NCBI GenBank assembly: GCA_045648175.1
Contig: JAZRNN010000034.1
Span: 1 to 20,210, forward strand
Direction: 5' to 3'
Source: SIG440 sp045648175
GTDB taxonomy: Bacteria > Bacillota > Clostridia > Monoglobales > Monoglobaceae
DNA: 20,210 bases
Shown: piece after piece, positions 7,501 to 13,955 of the stretch
How positions within the stretch are numbered: position 1 is the stretch's first letter
How the letters are laid out: the number at the start of each line of letters is the position of its first letter
Notes under the pieces: generated by a model
Told to the model about the DNA's origin: nothing
What the model saw: the letters and a program-made list of their open reading frames with translations, nothing else
Databases searched by the model: none
Made by a program: the position numbers and the translations under genes

Positions 7501-8376
7501 TTAGTTTGCAGCGTGGTGCAGATAAATGCCCTTTACCTTATTTTCATATACATCAGCAATGCCGTATGAACGGTAGAAGAACTTCCACGCATCAGATACC
7601 TGATTTTCTTCGGGTGTTACAACCTTACTTACCAGATGCTTCTGATACTGAATAGCTGCAGACTTTTCAACAATCATAAAGTTGATGTTTTTACCGCCAT
7701 TTGCAGCCTTTACAAAATGACCCGCAGTTTCACCGTCGGATGAGCCGTCATAAAGGCTGATTGCAGTATAAAATCTGCTCTGCGGAACCTTAACAATATG
7801 TGAAAAGCTGTCAAGCACTGCTTTTGATTTTGTTGTATCAATGTTCATCACACCGTTATAGAGTGTGGGTGTAATAAACAAAATTCTTGATTCCATAGGA
7901 ACTTCTGCTTCGTCCATAGAATTCTGTGCTGCGATAAGTGCCGCAAGAGTATCTTCTGCCGATGCAAGACCTGCTGAAACTTTTGTAATACCTTCTGTTC
8001 CCGCATACTGAGCAAAACGGAAGGCATCAATCTCAGGTGCCGCCTTGGTGCGTACAAACTCGCCCGAAAGCTGACCGAATGCCACGCCTGCTGTTTCTTC
8101 ATTATCCATTGCATCAATGGTAAATGAACGTCCTCTCTCATAATTAAAAGTTACTGTTTCGTTTGTAAGGGTGACATCACCGCTTACATAACCGCCGTCT
8201 CTGCTGTAATCCGCAAGACCGTCCATAGACATCTTGGGGATTACAATTTCATTTGCATTGGCACCCATTTTAACAAGACGGTTGTTGCCATCAAGAACAG
8301 ATGTAACAGACGAAATCTTATACACCTCGTCAAGAGTGTCAATATACTGTTTAAATTTTTCAATTGCATTAGCCAT
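7501..8376 (-). CDS. Major capsid protein (HK97-fold type)
   Basis: This 291-residue protein follows the scaffold gene with a strong ribosome binding site (AAAAGGAGAGATAATTT before ATG 8376), as expected for the most abundant virion protein. Its order of features fits HK97-fold capsid proteins of Gram-positive siphoviruses. There is a helical N-arm (MANAIEKFKQYIDTLDEVYK), an extended loop region with 'NEIVIPKMSMDGLADYSRDGGY', and a 'FTIDAMDNEET' segment. Next come the spine helix and the 'RILFITPTLYNGVMN' strand-helix, then a C-terminal 'KNINFMIVEKSAAIQYQKH' domain. There is no long N-terminal delta domain and no protease gene nearby, so a separate scaffold with little or no proteolytic maturation is likely. 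Confidence 0.85.
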   Translation of the reverse strand: MANAIEKFKQYIDTLDEVYKISSVTSVLDGNNRLVKMGANANEIVIPKMSMDGLADYSRDGGYVSGDVTLTNETVTFNYERGRSFTIDAMDNEETAGVAFGQLSGEFVRTKAAPEIDAFRFAQYAGTEGITKVSAGLASAEDTLAALIAAQNSMDEAEVPMESRILFITPTLYNGVMNIDTTKSKAVLDSFSHIVKVPQSRFYTAISLYDGSSDGETAGHFVKAANGGKNINFMIVEKSAAIQYQKHLVSKVVTPEENQVSDAWKFFYRSYGIADVYENKVKGIYLHHAAN

Positions 8377-8393
8377 AAATTATCTCTCCTTTT

Positions 8394-8954
8394 TTATTCT
8401 GTGGGCAAGCCCATAATTTCGCGGATATCGCCACGGCTCAGTTCTCCGCCAAAGCCTCTGGTTGAAGCAACAACAGCAGGAGTATCAATGGTGGCTTTAA
8501 AAAGATTTTCTACATCTTTTGTAATTTCATCAAAAATCTCACGGTCTGCCTTCGTCTGATTTTCGTCGCTTTGCAATGCTTTGCAAAAACTGTCAAAAAT
8601 TCCATTACGGGTGTAATCGTTCAGGAACTTTGCCTCCCCCACAACCTTGGCAAATCGACTTTCCAAATCTGCTGTCTGGGCCGCTTTCTCGTCCTGTGCA
8701 CGTCTGTCATCAATGATTTTTTGCAGCTCTTCTGCTCTTTTTTTAATTTCTTCTGCCTCACATTGACTTGTTCTTAGTGCATCAAGCTCGCTTTCCATAT
8801 CCGCAATCTTTGCGACTTTACCTTCAAGCTCGGTTTTCAGTTCTTCTGCTCCTCGCTTGGCTTTTCCGATGTCCAGAGAATTAATATCAAGAATTTTCTT
8901 CAGTTGTTCGTCTGAAATCCCCTCAATAATTCCTCTCAAATCATCTCTTGTCAT
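8394..8954 (-). CDS. Phage Gp20-type capsid scaffold protein
   Basis: This 186-residue protein matches the phage Gp20 'minor structural protein' family, regarded as the internal scaffold for procapsid assembly. After a short helix ('RGIIEGISDEQLKKILDI') comes a long Lys/Glu/Ala coiled coil at about residues 30-95. A compact C-terminal region follows, ending 'GGELSRGDIREIMGLP', which would bind the capsid subunit. The gene lies directly upstream of the major capsid gene, the usual arrangement. The ATG at 8954 follows AAAGGATGATGCATT. In related phages a minor head protein separates portal and scaffold. Here only 79 bases, with no convincing ORF, lie between them. Confidence 0.85.
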   Translation of the reverse strand: MTRDDLRGIIEGISDEQLKKILDINSLDIGKAKRGAEELKTELEGKVAKIADMESELDALRTSQCEAEEIKKRAEELQKIIDDRRAQDEKAAQTADLESRFAKVVGEAKFLNDYTRNGIFDSFCKALQSDENQTKADREIFDEITKDVENLFKATIDTPAVVASTRGFGGELSRGDIREIMGLPTE

Positions 8955-9033
8955 AATGCATCATCCTTTCAGTTTGTTTTCGCAGTTTCTGTCTGCATTG
9001 GACTTATTAGTTTATCGACTTTTCGGTCATATT

Positions 9034-10365
9034 TTATTTAGTTTTTTGCACATTTACCTTTGCAGTTTCCTCGTCTTCACCGAAATACCACATTCTGAAC
9101 TCCCACGGCGCCATAATACCGCTGTTGACCAGAATTTGCTTTTCTTCAAACTGGGCCTTACGGTCTGCCTCAATGCTGTCATCAAAGTCAAAAGATACAC
9201 TGTAGTCGCTCCTCGGTGCAAGATTATAAAGAGTGCACCACACATCCATTGCATAAACAAGGTCAAGCAGGGCATTTTTAAGTGCCTTTTGATTGTCCGA
9301 AACGGTTGCATAGCTTCTTTGCTTTGACGCACGGATTTCTTCGGCTGTCTTTTCAGTATCACTTATCTCGGATAATGTTCCGTAAGCAAACCCGCAGTTA
9401 AACTCAATCTGTCTTAAAATTCGGTTAAGCCCCCTTGTAAGCTCCCCTTCACGAAGCTCGGGCGACCATTCGCGGAAGAAGTCCATATCCTCAACCTCTA
9501 AAGTCCTGTAAAGCCGCTTGTCAGGAAGTTTGGGTCTGCCGTCTTTATCACGCTTGAACGCCATTGCATTGGCAATAAGTGCCCTTTCACCGCTTTCAAA
9601 CTCCCACAAAAGGCGGGAATATTGCTTGTCTGCATCATAAATTAAATTTACAGCATTAGCATATATCGAAACCCCGAGGGGCGAATTTGAATCTATAGTG
9701 TTTGCAATTGCAGGTCTGAAATACCCAAACAAGGGCTGTGTAACATTTTTAATTGCCAGGCTTTTGGCAAGGTCCTTCCACTCCTCCACCTCGCTAAGCG
9801 GAACACTTTTCCCAAGATAATCGCAATTATTACTGCAAAATGCCTGATTAGTTATTTCATATGTGCTGTCTTTAATGCGATGCCCTTCAAGACGTGTATA
9901 ATACCTTGACCCGATTTTGCGGTTCTGCACAAAAACCGCACCACGGATTTTGCCTGTTTCATCAAACTCTGTGGGGAAAAACTTGTCGGCTTGGATAAAA
10001 TCCACTTTAATCCTTCCACCCGAAACATATGGTTTCATTACAAGTCCGCCCTTGGCACAGCCGTATTCCACAGGAATTCTTATATTGTCAATTACATCAC
10101 GGTAGCATTTATCAAGAAAGTCCCCTCGCTTGCCACCCGAAATCTTTGAATTCATTTCCACCGTAATGAGCCTTGCCATTTCAAACGAAATCGCCGCAGG
10201 CAAATGAAGCCCCTCGCTCTTCTCATACAGTTCCTTCCACACTCTCTGGGCACAACTCATCTCGTCAGACACCGCAATTTCTGCATCATAAGCCGACCCA
10301 ACTACGCTTTTGTCAAACATACCTTTTCTCATCCTTCCGATAAATTCTTTTATATTTTCAAACAT
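9034..10365 (-). CDS. Portal protein (SPP1 Gp6 / A118-like family)
   Basis: This 443-residue protein has the size and sequence features of SPP1 Gp6-like portals, which form the dodecameric DNA channel at one capsid vertex. It has an N-terminal helical arm, a 'EYGCAKGGLVMKPYVSGGRIKVDFIQADKFFP' type wing segment (the motif around 'FIQADKFFP' is typical), and a 'DSNSPLGVSIYANAVNLI' stretch. A long helical stem/crown region with 'SDTEKTAEEIRASKQRSY' follows, a highly characteristic portal motif. It directly follows the large terminase (15-base gap), as expected for the packaging motor. The ATG at 10365 is preceded by AAGGGAGAAAATGTT. No fused minor head domain is present. Confidence 0.88.
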   Translation of the reverse strand: MFENIKEFIGRMRKGMFDKSVVGSAYDAEIAVSDEMSCAQRVWKELYEKSEGLHLPAAISFEMARLITVEMNSKISGGKRGDFLDKCYRDVIDNIRIPVEYGCAKGGLVMKPYVSGGRIKVDFIQADKFFPTEFDETGKIRGAVFVQNRKIGSRYYTRLEGHRIKDSTYEITNQAFCSNNCDYLGKSVPLSEVEEWKDLAKSLAIKNVTQPLFGYFRPAIANTIDSNSPLGVSIYANAVNLIYDADKQYSRLLWEFESGERALIANAMAFKRDKDGRPKLPDKRLYRTLEVEDMDFFREWSPELREGELTRGLNRILRQIEFNCGFAYGTLSEISDTEKTAEEIRASKQRSYATVSDNQKALKNALLDLVYAMDVWCTLYNLAPRSDYSVSFDFDDSIEADRKAQFEEKQILVNSGIMAPWEFRMWYFGEDEETAKVNVQKTK

Positions 10366-10380
10366 AACATTTTCTCCCTT

Positions 10381-11586
10381 TTACAAAAGTCTTTTTCCGG
10401 CAACTGTGGAACAAAAATACCTTATATCATCCATAGCATGGTCAAACTCCTTTACCACAGTATCCTGAGCGGCATTTTCATCCCAGCAATATGTGCCAAA
10501 TTCACGGATTGCATCAGTGCAGCTTCTGTGTATAAGCATTCTTCCGCTTTGCAACAAATTTCCCGTAATCCGTATACCGTTAAGCACATTGTTATCAGCC
10601 TTTCTTACGCTAAACTCACCGTGCCTGCGTATTGTCGCAATAAAGCTTGCTGCAGACGGGTCAATGATTACACAATTTATGTTGTAACCCTCAGCTAAAT
10701 TTTGAAGTCGGCTGTAATATTCCTCATCGGTAAGCAGTTTTTTGCTCTTTCTGCCCGAATAATAGCTTTCCTTAATTCTCACAGCACACTTATCATCCAA
10801 ACGCCACAGACCCATACTGCATGGGTTCAGTGTTCCGTAGTCAACCGATATGTAATACTCAGCCGCCCCCACAGACGGCGGTATTTCCCCCAGCACGTGT
10901 GCTTTTTCATCAAACATAGGATAAACAAGTCCTTCAGCACTGCACCACTCGCCAAGTATAAACCGCCTGTAAAAAACACCTGTATACTCCTTTTTCAGCT
11001 CTTCTACATACCTTTTATCAAGAAATGTATTGTCATCAATCAAAAATTCCATCAGCAAAAAGTCAAGTTCATCCCGTCGGTCAATATACTTTTGCTTAAA
11101 CCAATGATTTGGATTGTCAGGATTGGTTGTGGCAAAAAGTCTTGCCCCCGGCATCGACAATCGTGAAAGCAGCATCCCGAAAAACTCTTCGGTATAAAGC
11201 GTTATTTCGTCACAGTAAGCACCCTGCAGGGTCATTCCCCGTATTTTGCTTTCAGCCTCGGCATCACTGACGCCTTCAAAATATATCCGCCTTCCATATA
11301 AAACACCCTCCTTCTTTGATATGGAATATTTAAAATTATTTTTCCCCGCCAGTTCTTCAAGCAAATCAAGGCAGTTTCGCTTAAGAGTCGACAACGTCTT
11401 TGCTGTCATCAGGAAGCATCCGTCAGTTGGCATATTGCGTATCCACACACACCACAAAACCAAGCTTATCCAGGTTTTGCCTGACCTGACACTTCCGTGA
11501 AGAACGTTAATCCGCCTCAATCCCCCGTTTTTTGCAAGCTCCATCAGTTGATTTTGCTTTTCGGTCAGTTTTTTGTAAATTCTCAT
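10381..11586 (-). CDS. Terminase large subunit (packaging ATPase and nuclease)
   Basis: This 401-residue protein drives ATP-dependent DNA packaging and cuts the concatemer. All key motifs are visible. Walker A is GSVRSGKT near residue 31, Walker B is GAYCDEI with the catalytic Glu near 127, and the coupling motif is TTNPDNP near 154. The RNase H-like nuclease has acidic residues in SVDYGT (about 249), IIDPSAASF (about 309) and HAMDDIRYF (about 386). It is therefore intact and probably active. I chose ATG 11586, seven bases after AGAGGA. A TTG codon directly upstream is a weaker choice. It follows the candidate small terminase by 11 bases and precedes the portal, the standard packaging order. 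Confidence 0.92.
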   Translation of the reverse strand: MRIYKKLTEKQNQLMELAKNGGLRRINVLHGSVRSGKTWISLVLWCVWIRNMPTDGCFLMTAKTLSTLKRNCLDLLEELAGKNNFKYSISKKEGVLYGRRIYFEGVSDAEAESKIRGMTLQGAYCDEITLYTEEFFGMLLSRLSMPGARLFATTNPDNPNHWFKQKYIDRRDELDFLLMEFLIDDNTFLDKRYVEELKKEYTGVFYRRFILGEWCSAEGLVYPMFDEKAHVLGEIPPSVGAAEYYISVDYGTLNPCSMGLWRLDDKCAVRIKESYYSGRKSKKLLTDEEYYSRLQNLAEGYNINCVIIDPSAASFIATIRRHGEFSVRKADNNVLNGIRITGNLLQSGRMLIHRSCTDAIREFGTYCWDENAAQDTVVKEFDHAMDDIRYFCSTVAGKRLL

Positions 11587-11597
11587 CAAATCGTCCT

Positions 11598-11849
11598 CTA
11601 CTTCACATCATCAAAATCGTCAAAGAGCGTGGCAAGAGTCCCTTCTGCCGATAAATCCTTTTCACCTGTGCCGAATTTGTCAATTAATGTTCCCATCACC
11701 GATGTAAGCTGATTAAGCGGTGCATCGGCGATTCTTTCACGATTGCCTAGTTCCTTCATTATGCTGTCAATAACCTTGCACACATCCTTCTTATTCTTTT
11801 TTATATAGTCTGAAATAATATTATCATCATTAGATTTTTTCTTTGCCAC
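11598..11849 (-). CDS. Small phage protein, candidate small terminase subunit
   Basis: This acidic 83-residue protein begins at GTG 11849, preceded by AGGTGA. An upstream in-frame GTG at 11867 lacks a good site. It has a Lys-rich N-terminus ('AKKKSNDDNIISDYIKKNKK'), a helical core with 'APLNQLTSVMGTLIDKFG' and an acidic tail ('LFDDFDDVK'). The 'APLNQL...GTLIDK' core recurs in small proteins before the large terminase in clostridial prophages. Position suggests a DNA-recognition role in packaging, but no helix-turn-helix is evident. It is much shorter than most small terminases, so it may be only an oligomerisation part or another factor. It is the first gene after the putative late promoter. 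Confidence 0.4.
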   Translation of the reverse strand: MAKKKSNDDNIISDYIKKNKKDVCKVIDSIMKELGNRERIADAPLNQLTSVMGTLIDKFGTGEKDLSAEGTLATLFDDFDDVK

Positions 11850-11880
11850 AAATCTCACCTCAAACACTGTAAAAACTATT

Positions 11881-11897
11881 ATTATACTTTAATTATA
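11881..11897 (-). promoter_or_regulatory. Putative late promoter of the packaging and structural genes
   Basis: Two TATAAT boxes lie on the minus strand, at 11892-11897 and 11881-11886, ahead of the candidate small terminase. The first has no TTGACA at the usual distance. Instead, a CGTTTT half of a repeated GTCCGTTTT element ends exactly 17 bases upstream. A consensus -10 with a repeat replacing the -35 is the layout expected of an activator-dependent late promoter, and a sigma-region-4-like gene ends just upstream. Promoter use is inferred. Confidence 0.5.
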
Positions 11898-11905
11898 CCT
11901 TTCCA

Positions 11906-11941
11906 AAAACGGACAAAACGGACAACAATGTCCGTTTTGTC
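11906..11941. repeat. GTCCGTTTT repeats and 13-bp palindrome upstream of the terminase genes
   Basis: AAAACGGAC occurs twice in direct tandem at 11906-11914 and 11915-11923, and once inverted as GTCCGTTTT at 11930-11938. The outer bases extend this to a perfect inverted repeat, GACAAAACGGACA at 11912-11924 and TGTCCGTTTTGTC at 11929-11941, with a four-base centre. The site lies between the sigma-like gene and the candidate small terminase. It may be a binding site for the late activator, a packaging-initiation (pac/cos) site, or a transcribed hairpin. Confidence 0.75.
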
Positions 11942-11945
11942 ATAA

Positions 11946-12308
11946 TCACTCTTTAATTAAACTTTTCAGATACCTGTCTGCAATCTTACGCACACCATCC
12001 TCGCTGTTATATCCACCCGTCATATAACTAACCTTTTTCCATGACATACATCTGACATATCTGTAATAAAAAATCTGTCGTGTCAGGCTGTCATCTATGG
12101 TATTTAAAAATTTATCAATTTGCGCTTTCAGTTGGTTGCACTTTCGAATTTTTTCAATAATAACCCTCTCCCGGCGTTTAATTTCATCTTCATCTGGCGC
12201 AAAGAAATCTTCGCCCCGTGCCAGAATTTTAAGATTAACCAGCTCCTCTGTGTCGTGCATAATCTCACGATTTAAGTAATAACATTGCATAAGCTCTTTT
12301 TTTGTCAT
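11946..12308 (-). CDS. Sigma-70 region 4-like phage late transcription activator (ArpU/DUF1492 type)
   Basis: This 120-residue protein has a helical N-terminal half ('KKELMQCYYLNREI', then Lys/Glu-rich helices) and a C-terminal DNA-binding region that reads 'RQIFYYRYVRCMSWKKVSYM' followed by 'SEDGVRKIADRYLKSL'. This is the layout of small sigma-region-4-like regulators of the ArpU/RinA group, which turn on phage late genes. The usual 'I' and 'L' core positions of the helix-turn-helix are kept. The ATG at 12308 overlaps the stop of the zinc-protein gene by four bases (ATGA) and follows GGAGGGAAGGCTTT. It ends four bases before the palindromic GTCCGTTTT repeats, which are the obvious candidate target. 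The family is well supported; the target is inferred. Confidence 0.75.
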   Translation of the reverse strand: MTKKELMQCYYLNREIMHDTEELVNLKILARGEDFFAPDEDEIKRRERVIIEKIRKCNQLKAQIDKFLNTIDDSLTRQIFYYRYVRCMSWKKVSYMTGGYNSEDGVRKIADRYLKSLIKE

Positions 12309-12499
12309 AAAGCCTTCCCTCCATAATATATTTTTCTACACTCTTCACTACAAAAACTGCGCCCAAATCTGTCAGTTTCGCAATTATCACCATCTGTATA
12401 TATGGGTATTCCGCAACAGTAACAAAACATATTGCCGCTGCCTGAAAAAAGATTAAACGAATTTATCATATTAAAATTAATACACACTTTTTTCATCAT
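12305..12499 (-). CDS. Small zinc-ribbon / TRASH-like protein
   Basis: This protein of up to 64 residues has a Cys pattern typical of small treble-clef zinc domains: CYCCG (C26, C28, C29), then FCSEECRKIY (C50, C54), with an extra C40. The 'CxxCG ... FCSxxCRxxY' arrangement resembles TRASH/MYM-type fingers. I give the start as ATG 12499, after AGGATGGTGA, but the first 23 residues look unstructured. An internal ATG at 12430, just before the first cysteines, is a realistic alternative. The gene overlaps its upstream neighbour by 23 bases and its downstream neighbour by four, so it belongs to the phage regulatory operon. It may bind nucleic acid or a protein partner; its function is unknown. 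Confidence 0.6.
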   Translation of the reverse strand: MMKKVCINFNMINSFNLFSGSGNMFCYCCGIPIYTDGDNCETDRFGRSFCSEECRKIYYGGKAL

Positions 12500-12740
12500 T
12501 CACCATCCTGTACGTCTCCTCGTTTCCTTTAGGAAACTTTTTATTAAAAAAAATATGCATTATCTGACTTTTCTTTAAAGAAAAAATTTGTGATATGCAT
12601 TTTATTTCCCACAAAGTAAATTCCGTTTCGCCGTTTAATTTTTTATCAAGCTCATCATAATTAATCCCCAACAACTGCGACAAAGCTTCATTAGAAAACT
12701 GTCTGTCATTAATTAGCTTTTTTAGCTCTTCGTAATACAT
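12477..12740 (-). CDS. Cro-like helix-turn-helix regulator
   Basis: The 87-residue product starts at ATG 12740 with a near-perfect AGGAGGTGA upstream. An in-frame GTG at 12749 lies inside that ribosome binding site and is unlikely. The helix-turn-helix is 'NEALSQLLGINYDELDKKLNG', followed by 'FTLWEIKCISQIFSL' and 'IFFNKK'. This pattern is seen in small phage Cro/DUF739-type proteins ('..LxGxxxFTLxEIxxIxxxLxL....IFF'). As the first gene of the leftward operon, divergent from the repressor, it most likely competes for the same operators and favours the lytic or particle-producing state. Its role comes from family and position. Confidence 0.75.
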   Translation of the reverse strand: MYYEELKKLINDRQFSNEALSQLLGINYDELDKKLNGETEFTLWEIKCISQIFSLKKSQIMHIFFNKKFPKGNEETYRMVNDEKSVY

Positions 12741-12774
12741 TAAAGTCACCTCCTGTTAATATTTAACTCTAAAG

Positions 12775-12803
12775 ATATTACCATTATTTTACAATTTTGT
12801 CAA
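12775..12803 (-). promoter_or_regulatory. Leftward promoter of the phage regulatory operon
   Basis: On the minus strand a perfect TTGACA (12798-12803) is followed after 17 bases by TAATAT (12775-12780), with TG just before the -10. This is a near-consensus sigma-A promoter. It should start transcription about 25-30 bases upstream of the Cro-like ATG. One operator-like repeat covers its -35 element. Confidence 0.85.
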
Positions 12804-12836
12804 TACAAAGTTAACATTTTTTTACTTTTTTGTAAA
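12788..12836. promoter_or_regulatory. Candidate operators: two TTTAC-N6-GT(A/C)AA sites
   Basis: A 16-bp near-palindrome occurs at 12788-12803 (TTTACAATTTTGTCAA) and 12821-12836 (TTTACTTTTTTGTAAA), 33 bp apart, about three helical turns. The first overlaps the -35 of the leftward promoter and the second lies just upstream of the -35 of the repressor promoter. An overlapping perfect inverted repeat, TTTGT-CAAT-ACAAA, lies at 12796-12809. These are likely binding sites for the repressor and Cro-like protein. The region is AT-rich, so some of this match may be chance. Confidence 0.5.
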
Positions 12837-12842
12837 TTTTAG

Positions 12843-12871
12843 TTGCAATTAATAAATTAATGTGATATACT
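12843..12871 (+). promoter_or_regulatory. Rightward promoter of the repressor gene
   Basis: TTGCAA at 12843-12848, a 17-base spacer and TATACT at 12866-12871 with an extended TG at 12863-12864 form a good sigma-A promoter for the repressor gene starting at 12911. It points away from the leftward promoter. The -35 to -35 distance is about 40 bases, leaving both open to regulation from shared operators. Confidence 0.8.
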
Positions 12872-12910
12872 TTATCCAGAAAAGTTCTCCAACAGAAAGG
12901 ACCATTCACT

Positions 12911-13213
12911 ATGCTTATAAACATCAACCAAAGAAGAAAGGAACTTGGATTGACTCTTGAGAAAATAGCCGACTATGTCGGAGTCAGCAAAAGCACTGTA
13001 AAAAAATGGGAAAGCGGTTACATAAAAAATATGGGTCGCGACAAAATTATGTTGCTTGCAGCAATTTTGCAGGTTTCGCCTCTTGACATTCTTGATTTGC
13101 CCGAAAGTAGTGAAAACATTATTATATGTTACAAAGGTAGTATTGCACAGCGCTATACAGTGTCAGACGAAATTTATGACAAAATTATTGCACTGATTAA
13201 AAATGAAAAATAA
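12911..13213 (+). CDS. XRE-family phage repressor (short, no cleavage domain)
   Basis: This 100-residue protein has an N-terminal Xre-type helix-turn-helix ('RRKELGLTLEKIADYVGVSK' then 'STVKKWESGYIKNMGRDK'), helices 4-5 up to about residue 63, and a short C-terminal segment ('YTVSDEIYDKIIALIKNEK'). The S24/LexA-type peptidase domain of many SOS-induced repressors is missing. The Xre repressor of the defective prophage PBSX of Bacillus subtilis is similarly small. It is transcribed divergently from the Cro-like gene, so it is the candidate maintenance repressor. AAAGGA lies about 12 bases before the ATG, a rather long spacing. The gene ends three bases before the upp promoter. Confidence 0.8.
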   Translation: MLININQRRKELGLTLEKIADYVGVSKSTVKKWESGYIKNMGRDKIMLLAAILQVSPLDILDLPESSENIIICYKGSIAQRYTVSDEIYDKIIALIKNEK

Positions 13214-13215
13214 TG

Positions 13216-13244
13216 TAGACAAACCTCACAATTTATAGTATACT
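13216..13244 (+). promoter_or_regulatory. Promoter of upp
   Basis: TAGACA at 13216-13221, a 17-base spacer and TATACT at 13239-13244 form a sigma-A-type promoter whose start site lies about 25 bases before the upp ATG. It begins only three bases after the repressor stop codon, and no terminator lies between, so readthrough from the repressor promoter is also possible. Confidence 0.75.
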
Positions 13245-13276
13245 GAAAATAGTATCAATTAAGTGAGGTATTATAT

Positions 13277-13903
13277 ATGAGTAAAATTACCATATTGAAT
13301 CACAGTCTGCTTACACACAAGCTGACTCTTTTAAGACAAAAGGATACTCCTGTAAGAGAGTTCAGACAACTTATTTACGAAATTTCCACCCTTATTGCAT
13401 ACGAGGCAACAAAGGATATGCCACTGCAGGACACAACCATTCAAACCCCCTTGTGTGAAACAAAGGGCAAGCTTCTTTGCAACCAACCTGCTCTTGTCCC
13501 CATACTCCGTGCCGGTCTTGGTATGCTTGAACCTTTTATGGCAGTTATTCCCGCCGCAACAGTGGGTCATATCGGGCTTGAACGCGACCACGACACTCAC
13601 CTTCCCCGCGAATATTACTGCAAAATGCCCCCCAACCTTGACAAACGCGAGGTAATGGTCCTTGACCCGATGCTTGCAACAGGTGGCTCGGCAAGTGCAG
13701 CAATTGACTTTTTGAAAAAGCGCGGTGCAAAAAACATCCGCTTTGCCTGTATAATTGCGGCTCCTGAAGGAGTAGAGGTCCTCAAACGCGACCATCCCGA
13801 TGTAGACTTGTATGTCGGCGCATTAGACGAATGTCTCAATGAAAATGCCTATATCGTTCCAGGATTAGGTGACGCAGGCGACAGAATTTTCGGAACACTG
13901 TAA
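13277..13903 (+). CDS. upp: Uracil phosphoribosyltransferase
   Basis: This cytoplasmic salvage enzyme makes UMP from uracil and PRPP. The 208-residue length is typical, and the family motifs are intact: 'VPILRAGLGM' at 74-83, the PRPP-binding loop 'VLDPMLATGGSASA' at 128-141, and the uracil-binding C-terminus 'PGLGDAGDRIFGT' at 195-207. AGTGAGG lies eight bases before ATG 13277. The gene has its own promoter and is followed by a hairpin terminator, so it is monocistronic apart from possible readthrough from the repressor gene. It is probably a host gene bordering the phage cluster, since uracil phosphoribosyltransferase is a near-universal housekeeping gene in Firmicutes. Confidence 0.97.
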   Translation: MSKITILNHSLLTHKLTLLRQKDTPVREFRQLIYEISTLIAYEATKDMPLQDTTIQTPLCETKGKLLCNQPALVPILRAGLGMLEPFMAVIPAATVGHIGLERDHDTHLPREYYCKMPPNLDKREVMVLDPMLATGGSASAAIDFLKKRGAKNIRFACIIAAPEGVEVLKRDHPDVDLYVGALDECLNENAYIVPGLGDAGDRIFGTL

Positions 13904-13913
13904 ATTTCACAAA

Positions 13914-13955
13914 CAAAAAAAATCCTTCCTTGCAACCACAAGGAAGGATTTTTAT
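13914..13955. terminator. Bidirectional intrinsic terminator between upp and ribF
   Basis: A perfect 12-bp stem is formed by AATCCTTCCTTG (13921-13932) and CAAGGAAGGATT (13939-13950) with a six-base loop. It is flanked by an A-run before it and a T-run after it, so both strands read stem plus U-tract. It ends upp on the plus strand and the nusA-ribF operon on the minus strand. The ribF stop codon abuts the stem. Confidence 0.92.

Noticed and set aside
11906..11941. CRISPR-like array
   Set aside because: The repeat units are nine bases long, directly abutting, and have no spacers.
13331..13795. A 154-codon minus-strand ORF inside upp
   Set aside because: It is a shadow of the highly conserved upp gene.
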